In this document: positions 13,897 through 21,507 of the stretch, piece by piece
Layout: every line of letters starts with the position of its first letter
Position numbering within the stretch: position 1 is the first letter of the stretch
Assembly: GCA_016713625.1 (NCBI GenBank)
Contig: JADJOT010000010.1
Span: 310,001-374,000, forward strand
Direction of reading: 5' to 3'
Source: Candidatus Accumulibacter affinis
GTDB lineage: Bacteria; Pseudomonadota; Gammaproteobacteria; Burkholderiales; Rhodocyclaceae
DNA length: 64,000 nucleotides
Position numbers and translations under genes: made by a program
The notes under the pieces: generated by a model
The model's input: the letters and a program-made list of their open reading frames with translations, nothing else
Databases searched by the model: none
Told to the model about the DNA's origin: nothing

Positions 13897-16803
13897 TCAA
13901 CCGCCCGCTGCGCTCGTCGCCGAGGAATTCGCGATGGCGGGACGGTTCAGGCTGTGGCGTTTGAGCAGTAGCTTCAGGAAGCGCCCGCTGTGGCTGGCCG
14001 TGACTTCGGCAATTTGCTCCGGGGTTCCGGCAGCCAGGATTCGCCCGCCGCCGGCACCACCTTCGGGGCCGAGGTCCACCAGCCAGTCGGCGGTCTTGAT
14101 GACATCGAGGTTATGCTCGATGACCACCACCGTATTGCCGTGGTCAGCGAGACGGTGGAGCACGCTCAGGAGCATCTCGATGTCCTGGAAATGCAGGCCG
14201 GTGGTCGGTTCGTCGAGGATGTACAGGGTGCGGCCGGTATCACGCTTCGACAGTTCGAGCGCCAGCTTGACGCGCTGAGCTTCGCCGCCGGACAGGGTGG
14301 TCGCCGACTGGCCCAGCGTGATGTAGCTCAGGCCGACATCCACCAGCGTCTGTAGCTTGCGTGCGACAACCGGAACGGCATCGAAGAATTCGCGCGCTGC
14401 CTCGACGGTCATCTGCAGAATCTCATGGATATTCCTGCCCTTGTATTGCACTTCGAGGGTTTCACGGTTGTAGCGCTTGCCGTGACACACGTCGCAGGAA
14501 ACGTAGATGTCTGGGAGAAAGTGCATTTCGACCTTGATGACGCCGTCGCCCTGACACGCCTCGCAGCGGCCTCCCTTGACGTTGAACGAGAAACGGCCCG
14601 GGCCGTAGCCGCGCGCGCGCGCCTCGGGAACGCCGGCGAACAATTCGCGGATCGGCGTCAACAGGCCGGTATAGGTCGCCGGGTTGGAGCGCGGTGTGCG
14701 ACCGATCGGGCTTTGATCGACATTGATCACCTTGTCGAAATGGTCAAGGCCGTCGATCCGGTCGTGTTCGGCGGGCTCGGCCGACGATCCGTACAGATGT
14801 CTGGCTGCCGCTGCATAGAGGGTGTCGTTGATCAGGGTCGATTTGCCCGAGCCGGAAACGCCGGTGATACAGGTAAACAGGCCGACGGGGAGGTCGACGG
14901 TGACGTTCTTCAGGTTGTTGCCGCGAGCGCCAACGATTTGCAGCAAACGTCCGGGGTTCGGCTGGCGCCGCTTGCCGCCGATGCCGATGCGCCGGCGGCC
15001 GGCCAGATAGTCGCCGGTGAGTGAGGCCGGGTTGTCGATGATTGCCTGCGGTGTTCCCTCGGCGACGATATGGCCGCCATGGATGCCCGCGCCGGGGCCG
15101 ATGTCGACAACGTGATCGGAACCCAGGATCGCCTCCTCATCGTGTTCGACGACGATCACGGTATTGCCGATGTCGCGCAGCTGTTTCAGCGTCATCAGCA
15201 GCCGCTCGTTGTCACGTTGATGCAGGCCGATCGATGGCTCGTCGAGTACGTACATCACGCCGGTCAGCCCCGAGCCGATCTGCGAGGCCAGACGAATGCG
15301 TTGCGCCTCGCCGCCGGACAGCGTTTCTGCCGAGCGATCCAGCGACAGGTAGTCGAGACCGACATTGATCAGGAACTGCAGGCGGTTGCCGATTTCCTTG
15401 AGCACCTTCTCGGCGACCCTGGCCTTGTTTCCCGGCAGTTGCAGCGCGAGAAAATAGTCGCGCGCAACGGTCAGCGGCTGCCGGCTGATCTCATGCAGGG
15501 TGCGTGCACTCTCCCTGCTGCCGATGCGCACGTTGCGCGCTTCTTCGCGCAGGCGGCTACCCTGGCAGGCGGGGCAGGTCTGGTTACTGATCATTCGCGC
15601 CAGTTCCTCGCGCACGGCCTGCGAGTCGGTTTCCTTGTAGCGACGTTCAAGATTGACGACGATGCCTTCGAAGGCGTGCTCGCGCACGGCCGCCTGGCCG
15701 CGCTCGTTGAGATAGGTGAACGCCACTTGTTCGCGCCCGGAACCGTAGAGCAGGACCTGTCGGACGTTCTCGGGCATTTCGCGAAACGGGGTGTCGACGG
15801 CGAAACCATAGTGTCCGGCAAGCGAGCAGAGCAGTTGGAAGTAGAAGGGGCTGCGCCGGTCCCAGCCGCGGATCGCGCCGGCGGCCAGCGAAAGCTCGGG
15901 ATGGGCGACGATGCGTTTCGGATCGAAGAACTGGATAACACCGAGACCATCACACTTCTGGCAGGCGCCGAGCGGGCTATTGAACGAAAAAATTCGCGGT
16001 TCGAGTTCGGCGAGCGAATACGAGCAGACCGGGCAGGCAAAGCGGGCCGAGAAAAAATGTTCGCGTTCGCTGTCCATTTCGTAGGCGATGGCGCGGCCAT
16101 CGGCGTGGCGCAGCGCGGTTTCGAAGGACTCGGCCAGGCGCTGGCGAAGGTCGTCGCGAATCTTCAGCCGGTCGACGACCACGTCGATGCTGTGTTTGTG
16201 CGTCTTGGCGAGCTTGGGGATGGCATCGATTTCGTGGATCTGGCCGTCGACCCGCAGTCTGGCAAAACCTTGCGCGCGCAGCTCGGCAATCAGGTCGAGC
16301 TGCTCGCCCTTGCGGTTGGCGACGACCGGCGCAAGGATCATCAGCCGGCTGCCCTCGGGCAGAGCCAGCACGTGATCGACCATCTGCGATACCGTCTGCG
16401 CTTCGAGCGCTTGCTGGTGTTCGGGGCAGTACGGAGTGCCGGCGCGGGCGAAGAGCAGGCGCAGGTAATCGTGGATTTCGGTAACCGTGCCAACCGTCGA
16501 GCGCGGGTTGTGGCTGGTCGCTTTCTGCTCGATCGAGATTGCCGGCGAAAGCCCCTCGATCAGATCGACATCGGGTTTTTCCATGCGCTGCAGGAACTGC
16601 CGGGCATAGGCCGACAGTGATTCGACGTAGCGGCGCTGTCCCTCGGCGTAAAGGGTATCGAAGGCCAGCGAGGACTTGCCCGATCCGGAAAGGCCGGTGA
16701 TCACGATCAATCGGTTGCGTGGCAGGTCGAGGTTGATGTTCTTGAGGTTGTGCGTGCGTGCGCCGCGTATCCTGATCTCTCTGATCTCTCGTATCTCGTC
16801 CAT
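13897..16803 (-). CDS. uvrA: Excinuclease ABC subunit A
   Basis: At 968 residues this is full length for UvrA. The first ATP-binding cassette has Walker A GLSGSGKSSLAFDTLY near residue 37 and signature LSGGEAQRIRLASQIG. The second has GVSGSGKSTLINDTLY near 660 and LSGGEAQRVKLALELS with ILDEPTTGLHFQD. Zinc-binding Cys pairs are visible in CPVCSYSLAELEP/CQKCDGLG and in CEACQGDG/CDVCHGKRYN. It scans DNA for bulky lesions and loads UvrB in nucleotide-excision repair. It is divergent to the MFS gene, with ssb beyond, an order common in betaproteobacteria. The start could be Met 1 or a few residues later because of the EIREIREI repeat. Confidence 0.98.
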   Translation of the reverse strand: MDEIREIREIRIRGARTHNLKNINLDLPRNRLIVITGLSGSGKSSLAFDTLYAEGQRRYVESLSAYARQFLQRMEKPDVDLIEGLSPAISIEQKATSHNPRSTVGTVTEIHDYLRLLFARAGTPYCPEHQQALEAQTVSQMVDHVLALPEGSRLMILAPVVANRKGEQLDLIAELRAQGFARLRVDGQIHEIDAIPKLAKTHKHSIDVVVDRLKIRDDLRQRLAESFETALRHADGRAIAYEMDSEREHFFSARFACPVCSYSLAELEPRIFSFNSPLGACQKCDGLGVIQFFDPKRIVAHPELSLAAGAIRGWDRRSPFYFQLLCSLAGHYGFAVDTPFREMPENVRQVLLYGSGREQVAFTYLNERGQAAVREHAFEGIVVNLERRYKETDSQAVREELARMISNQTCPACQGSRLREEARNVRIGSRESARTLHEISRQPLTVARDYFLALQLPGNKARVAEKVLKEIGNRLQFLINVGLDYLSLDRSAETLSGGEAQRIRLASQIGSGLTGVMYVLDEPSIGLHQRDNERLLMTLKQLRDIGNTVIVVEHDEEAILGSDHVVDIGPGAGIHGGHIVAEGTPQAIIDNPASLTGDYLAGRRRIGIGGKRRQPNPGRLLQIVGARGNNLKNVTVDLPVGLFTCITGVSGSGKSTLINDTLYAAAARHLYGSSAEPAEHDRIDGLDHFDKVINVDQSPIGRTPRSNPATYTGLLTPIRELFAGVPEARARGYGPGRFSFNVKGGRCEACQGDGVIKVEMHFLPDIYVSCDVCHGKRYNRETLEVQYKGRNIHEILQMTVEAAREFFDAVPVVARKLQTLVDVGLSYITLGQSATTLSGGEAQRVKLALELSKRDTGRTLYILDEPTTGLHFQDIEMLLSVLHRLADHGNTVVVIEHNLDVIKTADWLVDLGPEGGAGGGRILAAGTPEQIAEVTASHSGRFLKLLLKRHSLNRPAIANSSATSAAGG

Positions 16804-16874
16804 TGGCAGCTGACCTCAGGGGGCTGGGGCAAACCTGCTAATATACGCAATTCCGCAGTCCGGCAGCAAATTCC

Positions 16875-18080
16875 ATGTCCCCCTCGACTCCCGATCGCAT
16901 GAGCAGCCAGGAAAAACGCGCCGGCATCAGCCTGGCGGCAGTTTTCGCCCTGCGCATGCTTGGCCTCTTCCTGATCCTGCCGGTGTTCTCCATTTATGCC
17001 CAGAAGCTGCCTTCCGGCAACGACATGGCGCTGGTCGGCATCGCTCTCGGTGCGTATGGTCTGACGCAGGCCTGCCTGCAAATTGCTTATGGCGCGGCTT
17101 CGGATCGTTTCGGGCGTAAGCCGGTCATCGTTTTCGGTCTCCTGCTGTTCGCTGGCGGCAGTTTCCTGGCGGCCGGCGCTGACGACATCTACCTGGTCAT
17201 CGCCGGCCGCGTGCTGCAGGGTGCGGGCGCCATTTCGGCGGCGGTCACCGCCCTCGCCGCCGATCTGACGCGCGAGCAGCACCTGACCAAGGTGATGGCA
17301 ATGATCGGCTCGTCGATCGGTCTGGTGTTCGCCATCTCGATGGTTGGTGCGCCGCTGCTTTACTCGCTGATCGGCATGCCGGGCATCTTCGTGCTGACCG
17401 GGGTTCTGGCGATCCTGGCGATTGTGGTGGTGCTCAAGGTGGTGCCGGTGGCACCATTGGTGCCGCGGCGGCCGGCCTGGCCGAGCTTTGTCGAAGTGCT
17501 CGCCAATCGCCAGTTGCAGCGACTCAACTTCGGGGTCTTTGCCCTGCACCTGATGCTCACCGCGATGTGGGTGCTGTTGCCGGCAGATCTGGTCAGCATC
17601 GGCGGTCTGCCGGTCGCCGAGCACTGGAAGGTGTACCTGCCCGCGCTGCTGATTTCTTTCGTCATCATGGTGCCGGCGATCATCATCGCCGAGCGATTCA
17701 ACTGCATGAAGCTGATCTTCAATGGTGCGATCGTCCTGCTCCTGGCCGTTCAGGTCGGTTTCGGCCTGTTCGCCGATGGCCTCTACGGCTTGGCTTTCTG
17801 GCTGATGCTGTTCTTCGTGGCCTTCAATATTCTCGAAGCGACACAACCCTCACTGATTTCGCGAATCGCTCCGCCGCATGCCAAGGGCGCCGCGCTGGGG
17901 GTATACAACACGACGCAGGCGCTCGGCCTGTTTCTTGGTGGCGTGATTGGCGGTGTCCTGGCCAAATACGCCGGCGCCGGTGCGGTCTGGCTGGCTGGCG
18001 TGGTGCTGGCGGCGATCTGGCTCCTGCTGGGGCTGACGATGTCGATGCCCGAGCTGCGCAGACGGCAGGCAGCCGTCTGA
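16875..18080 (+). CDS. MFS transporter
   Basis: This is a 401-residue membrane protein with about 12 transmembrane helices. The major-facilitator signature between helices 2 and 3 is present (YGAASDRFGRKPVIVFGLLL). The first helix motif ALRMLGLFLILPVF resembles the YajR-like group of drug/H+ antiporters often found between uvrA and ssb in betaproteobacteria. It probably exports small molecules by proton exchange; the substrate is unknown. The stop codon lies inside a perfect hairpin (18059-18079) just before the ssb promoter region. Confidence 0.88.
   Translation: MSPSTPDRMSSQEKRAGISLAAVFALRMLGLFLILPVFSIYAQKLPSGNDMALVGIALGAYGLTQACLQIAYGAASDRFGRKPVIVFGLLLFAGGSFLAAGADDIYLVIAGRVLQGAGAISAAVTALAADLTREQHLTKVMAMIGSSIGLVFAISMVGAPLLYSLIGMPGIFVLTGVLAILAIVVVLKVVPVAPLVPRRPAWPSFVEVLANRQLQRLNFGVFALHLMLTAMWVLLPADLVSIGGLPVAEHWKVYLPALLISFVIMVPAIIIAERFNCMKLIFNGAIVLLLAVQVGFGLFADGLYGLAFWLMLFFVAFNILEATQPSLISRIAPPHAKGAALGVYNTTQALGLFLGGVIGGVLAKYAGAGAVWLAGVVLAAIWLLLGLTMSMPELRRRQAAV
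18059..18079 (+). terminator. Hairpin at the end of the MFS gene
   Basis: CAGACGGC (18059-18066) and GCCGTCTG (18072-18079) form a perfect 8-bp stem with a 5-nt loop that covers the last codons and the stop. No T run follows, so it is an RNA hairpin that may stabilise the transcript end rather than a standard terminator. A TATAAT at 18088-18093 just after it is a plausible -10 for ssb, without a clear -35. Confidence 0.4.
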
Positions 18081-18132
18081 AAGTCCCTATAATCTCGCTT
18101 ATGTCTTTTCGTACACCACTCAGGGAGGCAAC

Positions 18133-18606
18133 ATGGCTTCGGTCAATAAAGTGATTCTTGTCGGCAATCTCGGGGCTGATCCGGTAATTCGTTATTTGAC
18201 AAGCGGCGCTGCCGTTTGCAATATCAATATCGCGACAACTCTCCGTAGTCGCGACGAGACGTCTGGCGAATTCAAGGAGAGCACCGAGTGGCACCGGGTC
18301 GTTTTCTTCGACAAGCTGGCCGAAACCGCCGGCCAATACCTGAAAAAAGGTCGGCAGGTGTATGTGGAGGGGCGTCTCCGGACCAAGAAATGGCAGGACA
18401 AGGATGGTCACGAACGCTATACCACCGAGATCGTCGCCAGAGAGATGCAAATGCTCGGCAGCCGTGAAGGAATGGGCTCCCCGGCTAGCGGTGAAGCCGA
18501 GTACGGCGGAAGCATGCCGTCGGCGCCCGCTGCCGGCGCCGGACGCCCCGCGCCAGCCAGGAAGACGCCGAGTTTCGAAGACATGGACGACGACATCCCG
18601 TTCTAG
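18133..18606 (+). CDS. ssb: Single-stranded DNA-binding protein
   Basis: The 157-residue protein has the OB-fold opening (MASVNKVILVGNLGADPVIR), the conserved aromatic and basic core (ESTEWHRVVFFDKLAETAGQ, then GRQVYVEGRLRTKKWQDKDG), a Gly/Pro/Ala-rich flexible linker and the acidic tail DMDDDIPF that recruits repair and replication proteins. GGGAGG precedes the ATG by seven bases. It coats single-stranded DNA in replication, recombination and repair. It is downstream of the MFS gene and close to uvrA. Confidence 0.97.
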   Translation: MASVNKVILVGNLGADPVIRYLTSGAAVCNINIATTLRSRDETSGEFKESTEWHRVVFFDKLAETAGQYLKKGRQVYVEGRLRTKKWQDKDGHERYTTEIVAREMQMLGSREGMGSPASGEAEYGGSMPSAPAAGAGRPAPARKTPSFEDMDDDIPF

Positions 18607-18711
18607 TCACCTCGCTGGCCATGCGGGTGCCGGATACGCGGCGCGGCTCGAAAACTCCCTTGCCGATGTTCCGGCCATGCAGCCAGAACGCCGCCTGTTT
18701 CTCGCTGACGG

Positions 18712-18812
18712 CGAGTTGGCCTTTCGCTAGTGGCTTCACTGTCGACGCCAGCGTGCGCGTCGAAGGAAGCAGCTACCAGGGCCTGGAACGTCTGTTGCGG
18801 CATTACGCTCGC
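18712..18812 (+). pseudogene. Relic of an IS91-like transposase
   Basis: A short stretch reads FTVDASVRVEGSSYQGLERL followed by LRHYAR. This resembles the conserved segment of Y2-type (IS91/IS801-like) transposases where a Leu-rich helix precedes 'RYCARPP'. About 35 residues remain, without start or catalytic Tyr residues. It is the only coding-like content in the 345 bp between ssb and the next gene. Confidence 0.45.
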
Positions 18813-18951
18813 CAGTGTCGGAAAACTTTACACCAGCCAAGCGAGGGATTCAGTGTACGCCCCTTAAACAGTCTTATGGCGTTTTGGCGCGATTTTTGCT
18901 TGATGCTGCTCCTTGATAAGCAATGAATCCAGAAACCAAGGAGAATCGTCA

Positions 18952-20331
18952 TTGAAATACCTGGCAACGCTGTCACTAAGCCTGCTCCTGTGCTCCCCGG
19001 TTGCGGCGACGACCGTCTCGCAGCCGTATGCGGAGCCGCCGCTCAGAGACCTCGGCCTGTCGCTGACGCTGCTGGCGAACGTACCGGACGTGTATGGCGA
19101 CTCCCGGCCCAACGGTAGTGTGCCCTACGGCGACGGCAGTGGGCGCTTGCTGCTCACCGATAGAACCGGCGTGGCGTACACCGTCGCGCCGAATGGAACG
19201 CTTTCGCCGCTGCTGGATGCGCGCAGCCTTGTTCCAACGATGACCTACGGGTCGGAACAGGGCTTGCAGGCGGCGGTACGTCATCCCAAAGACGGCAATC
19301 TGCTGCTGACGGTGACCACCGAATCGGTCAATCCCAACCTGGATGCCCGGCTGTTCAAGCTACCCACTGGATCGACTCTGCCCATCGACCACTACGATGT
19401 GGTATCGGAATGGAATCCGACCACCAGCAAGCGCAATGTGCTGATGGTCATCGAGCAATGGGGCTACGATCACAACACCAATCAGCCGCTGTGCCTGGCC
19501 GACGGCAGTTGTCTGATTCCCGTCGGTGACGGCGGCAACACCGTGTACTCCGGAACGGTCGGCAAATTTGGCTTCGGGCAGCGGCTGGACAGCCCGCTGG
19601 GCACGCTCCTGCGGATCATCCCCAACGGTGACGGCACCTACGGTGTACCCAAAGACAATCCCTTCGTCGGTGACGGTGACTCGGCCACCCTCGCCGAGAT
19701 TTACGCGTACGGTTTCCGCAATCCGCAGCGCGGCTACGTGCGCGCCGACGGTACCCTGGTGTGGATCGACATGGGCCAGGCGAATGCCGAGGAAGTGAAC
19801 GCCATCGTTGCCGGCGGCAATTACGGCTGGCCACGGCGCGAAGGCAATTACTGCGTAGTAGCGAATGACGAGACTGTGCTCGAAGACTGCGGATCGCAAG
19901 CGGGTTTCATCGATCCCGTCGCGGCCTATGATCACGGTGCCGGACTGGCCGACCAGCTGGCGCGGCGGGCGATTGGCGGCATCGCTGCCTGCGAGGGCTG
20001 CGGCATCCCGGAACTGGAAGGTGATACGCTGGCCATCGATCTGGCGACCGGCGCCCTGCTTCATGAATTGCCCGGCGGTCTGTTCGAGGAACTGCTGTTG
20101 GGCGGAAAAACCTTCGCGCAGAGACTGGGACTGGACCGGGTCGAAGCCCGGTTGGGCGTTGATGAAACTGGCGGCCTGCTGCTGATCAGCCGGCTGGAGG
20201 GAACGGTCTACCACCTGCAGCGATCGGCCGAGATTCCGATCGGCTCGACGGCGGCGCTGGCCTTGCCGGGGCTGGCGCTGCTCTTGCTGCCGGGCCGGCG
20301 CCGGCTGCACCGCCGCACTGCCGTTTCCTGA
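18952..20331 (+). CDS. Secreted beta-propeller protein related to PQQ-dependent sugar dehydrogenases
   Basis: This is a 459-residue protein from a TTG start, chosen because AAGGAG lies eight bases upstream and the product then begins with a signal peptide (LKYLATLSLSLLLCSPVAAT). The body resembles soluble glucose/sorbosone dehydrogenase propellers: SEQGLQAAVRHPKDGNLLLT, LRIIPNGDGTYGVPKDNPFV, YAYGFRNPQRGYV and VNAIVAGGNYGWPRREGNYC. PQQ-binding residues were not verified. The C-terminus has a hydrophobic helix followed by an Arg cluster (LALLLLPGRRRLHRR), like sorting signals of the PEP-CTERM type but without the Pro-Glu-Pro motif. It is probably exported; the substrate is unknown. Confidence 0.75.
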   Translation: MKYLATLSLSLLLCSPVAATTVSQPYAEPPLRDLGLSLTLLANVPDVYGDSRPNGSVPYGDGSGRLLLTDRTGVAYTVAPNGTLSPLLDARSLVPTMTYGSEQGLQAAVRHPKDGNLLLTVTTESVNPNLDARLFKLPTGSTLPIDHYDVVSEWNPTTSKRNVLMVIEQWGYDHNTNQPLCLADGSCLIPVGDGGNTVYSGTVGKFGFGQRLDSPLGTLLRIIPNGDGTYGVPKDNPFVGDGDSATLAEIYAYGFRNPQRGYVRADGTLVWIDMGQANAEEVNAIVAGGNYGWPRREGNYCVVANDETVLEDCGSQAGFIDPVAAYDHGAGLADQLARRAIGGIAACEGCGIPELEGDTLAIDLATGALLHELPGGLFEELLLGGKTFAQRLGLDRVEARLGVDETGGLLLISRLEGTVYHLQRSAEIPIGSTAALALPGLALLLLPGRRRLHRRTAVS

Positions 20332-20334
20332 AGG

Positions 20335-20386
20335 TCGTGCCGCCGCACAGTGCACGCATCATCGGCGCCCTGCTCTGAACGCTTAC
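20335..20386 (-). mobile_element. IS66-like terminal relic
   Basis: On the reverse strand, from 20386, the sequence starts GTAAGCGTTCAG, the same 12 bases that end the IS66 element at 1844. It cuts the DUF2325-like frame exactly at this point. Only about 50 bp of possible element sequence lies before the end of the neighbouring gene, so this is a weak but consistent scar. Confidence 0.35.
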
Positions 20387-20880
20387 GCGGAATTCTCCGG
20401 CAGCCGGTCGATCGCCGTTTCCTCGCTCGGCGTGCAGGCTGCACCGACGCCCCGGCCAAAGCTGGTCACCCCGGCGCCCGTGCTGAAGACGCATTGTTTG
20501 CCGTGCGCTTGCGCTGCTCCTTGACGCGCCAGTAGGCATTAGCGCGGTGTTCTCCGCCTTGACCGCTTTCAGCGTGGCGAGATCAGCACGGCTGCCGCTC
20601 CCGATCTGGTGCTGGATCATGTAAATGTCGCCATAGATTTCCTGCGCCAGCAGCGTGTCACAGGTGGGATGCGTCCAGCTTGCGCACAGCGCGCCGGGGA
20701 TGTCGGTGCCGGCCACCGCCGACCCGCGCCACCAAGCGTGCAAACCTTCGGCATGCGCGAGATCCTCGACAAAGGAACGTTGGCTGGCCTGACAAGACCC
20801 GGAATACGCGAAAAGCGGGGACCCGCTCGCTCTCCTCGGCGGTCAGGCGGGAGCCTCACGGATTCTCGGGCCGGCAGGAT
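20386..20880 (-). pseudogene. DUF2325-like protein, degraded
   Basis: The reverse strand reads RSFVEDLAHAEGLHAWWRGS, DIPGALCASWTHPTCDTLLA, then QEIYGDIYMIQHQIGSGSRA and DLATLKAVKAENTAL. This resembles the N-terminal helical region of DUF2325 proteins, where 'HPxC...IHMLQHQ' is typical. A frameshift near 20555 and an internal loss follow. The last readable part (TPSEETAIDRLPENSA) stops at an IS66-like end at 20386. The C-terminal domain that defines DUF2325 is absent. I recognise the family only from these motifs. Confidence 0.5.
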
Positions 20881-20882
20881 GG

Positions 20883-21092
20883 TCAGGTGGAGCAAGGGTT
20901 TCGCGCTTCCGGGGCGGTGCCCAGGCGCCTGCTCGCGCGCTCGCAGAGGATGCGGGTGTCGGCGTCAATGCCCTCCATTTCGCACAGACGTTCAAGCAGG
21001 CGGGCGGCATTGAGGGCGGAATGCGGGCATCCGGTTTCGTCGTGGATGAGAACGAGGCTCAAAGCTCCGGCCCAAAGATCGCTTGATGGCAT
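20883..21092 (-). CDS. Small conserved-looking protein of unknown function
   Basis: The 69-residue protein begins MPSSDLWAGALSLVLIHDET with a helix-rich remainder (CPHSALNAARLLERLCEMEG). GGAG precedes the ATG at a good distance, which argues for a real gene. It has two Cys residues in the main part and no motif I can name. It reads away from the feo locus and shares the upstream region that contains the Fur-box-like site, so iron control is possible but speculative. Confidence 0.5.
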   Translation of the reverse strand: MPSSDLWAGALSLVLIHDETGCPHSALNAARLLERLCEMEGIDADTRILCERASRRLGTAPEARNPCST

Positions 21093-21239
21093 GGCAACTC
21101 CTGTGTGGTTGAAGGCAGAATTCCGGACATGATTAGCCAGAGCACCAGGACAGGCAGAAATGTATTCGTCAGCAGGCTGCCCATCGGTTACTGCTCTTTT
21201 GGCGAAGAGTTCCGATCATAGCCGCGGGATTTGTTGTTG

Positions 21240-21261
21240 TAAATAGTAATCATTCTCATAT
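21240..21261 (+). promoter_or_regulatory. Candidate Fur box
   Basis: The sequence AAATAGTAATCATTCTCAT matches the Fur consensus GATAATGATAATCATTATC at most positions, centred on TAATCATT. It lies in the AT-rich gap between the small divergent gene (start 21092) and the feo genes. Iron-dependent repression of feoB through Fur is established in many proteobacteria. Confidence 0.55.
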
Positions 21262-21408
21262 ATACTGTGGCCGTGTTGCCCCACCGTGGCGATGGCTGTT
21301 CCGCGGCGAGGGTACTGTCGGTTTTGAGCAAAGCAGACGTTTGCTGCGTGGTCAGGGTTTTCGCAGGCATGCAGAGGACGATGCAATTGAAGAGGGGTAG
21401 GAAATCAC

Positions 21409-21507
21409 ATGAATGCGATGCAATTGATCACCCTGTTCGCCTTGTGCCGCTTCGAGGCGGAGCGGGTGCTGGTCGCTCCGTTACGCAACGAGGAGGTGAA
21501 CACATGA
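21409..21507 (+). CDS. Short upstream reading frame coupled to feoB
   Basis: A 32-codon frame starts at ATG 21409, after a purine-rich AGGGGTAGG, and ends in an ATGA overlap with the feoB start. It occupies the place where feoA usually lies but has no visible SH3-like FeoA sequence. It may be a translated leader that couples translation into feoB, a feoA relic, or chance. Confidence 0.35.
   Translation: MNAMQLITLFALCRFEAERVLVAPLRNEEVNT

Noticed and set aside
15070..16620. A 516-codon frame on the forward strand opposite uvrA
   Set aside because: It is an antisense shadow of a strongly conserved gene in high-GC DNA, with no ribosome-binding site or family-like sequence.
18952..20331. PEP-CTERM sorting signal on the propeller protein
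   Set aside because: The hydrophobic helix and Arg cluster are present but the Pro-Glu-Pro motif is missing, so I describe it only as similar.
21267..21503. A 79-residue N-terminal extension of FeoB
   Set aside because: It has no family similarity, and a strong ribosome-binding site precedes ATG 21504, where the G domain begins.
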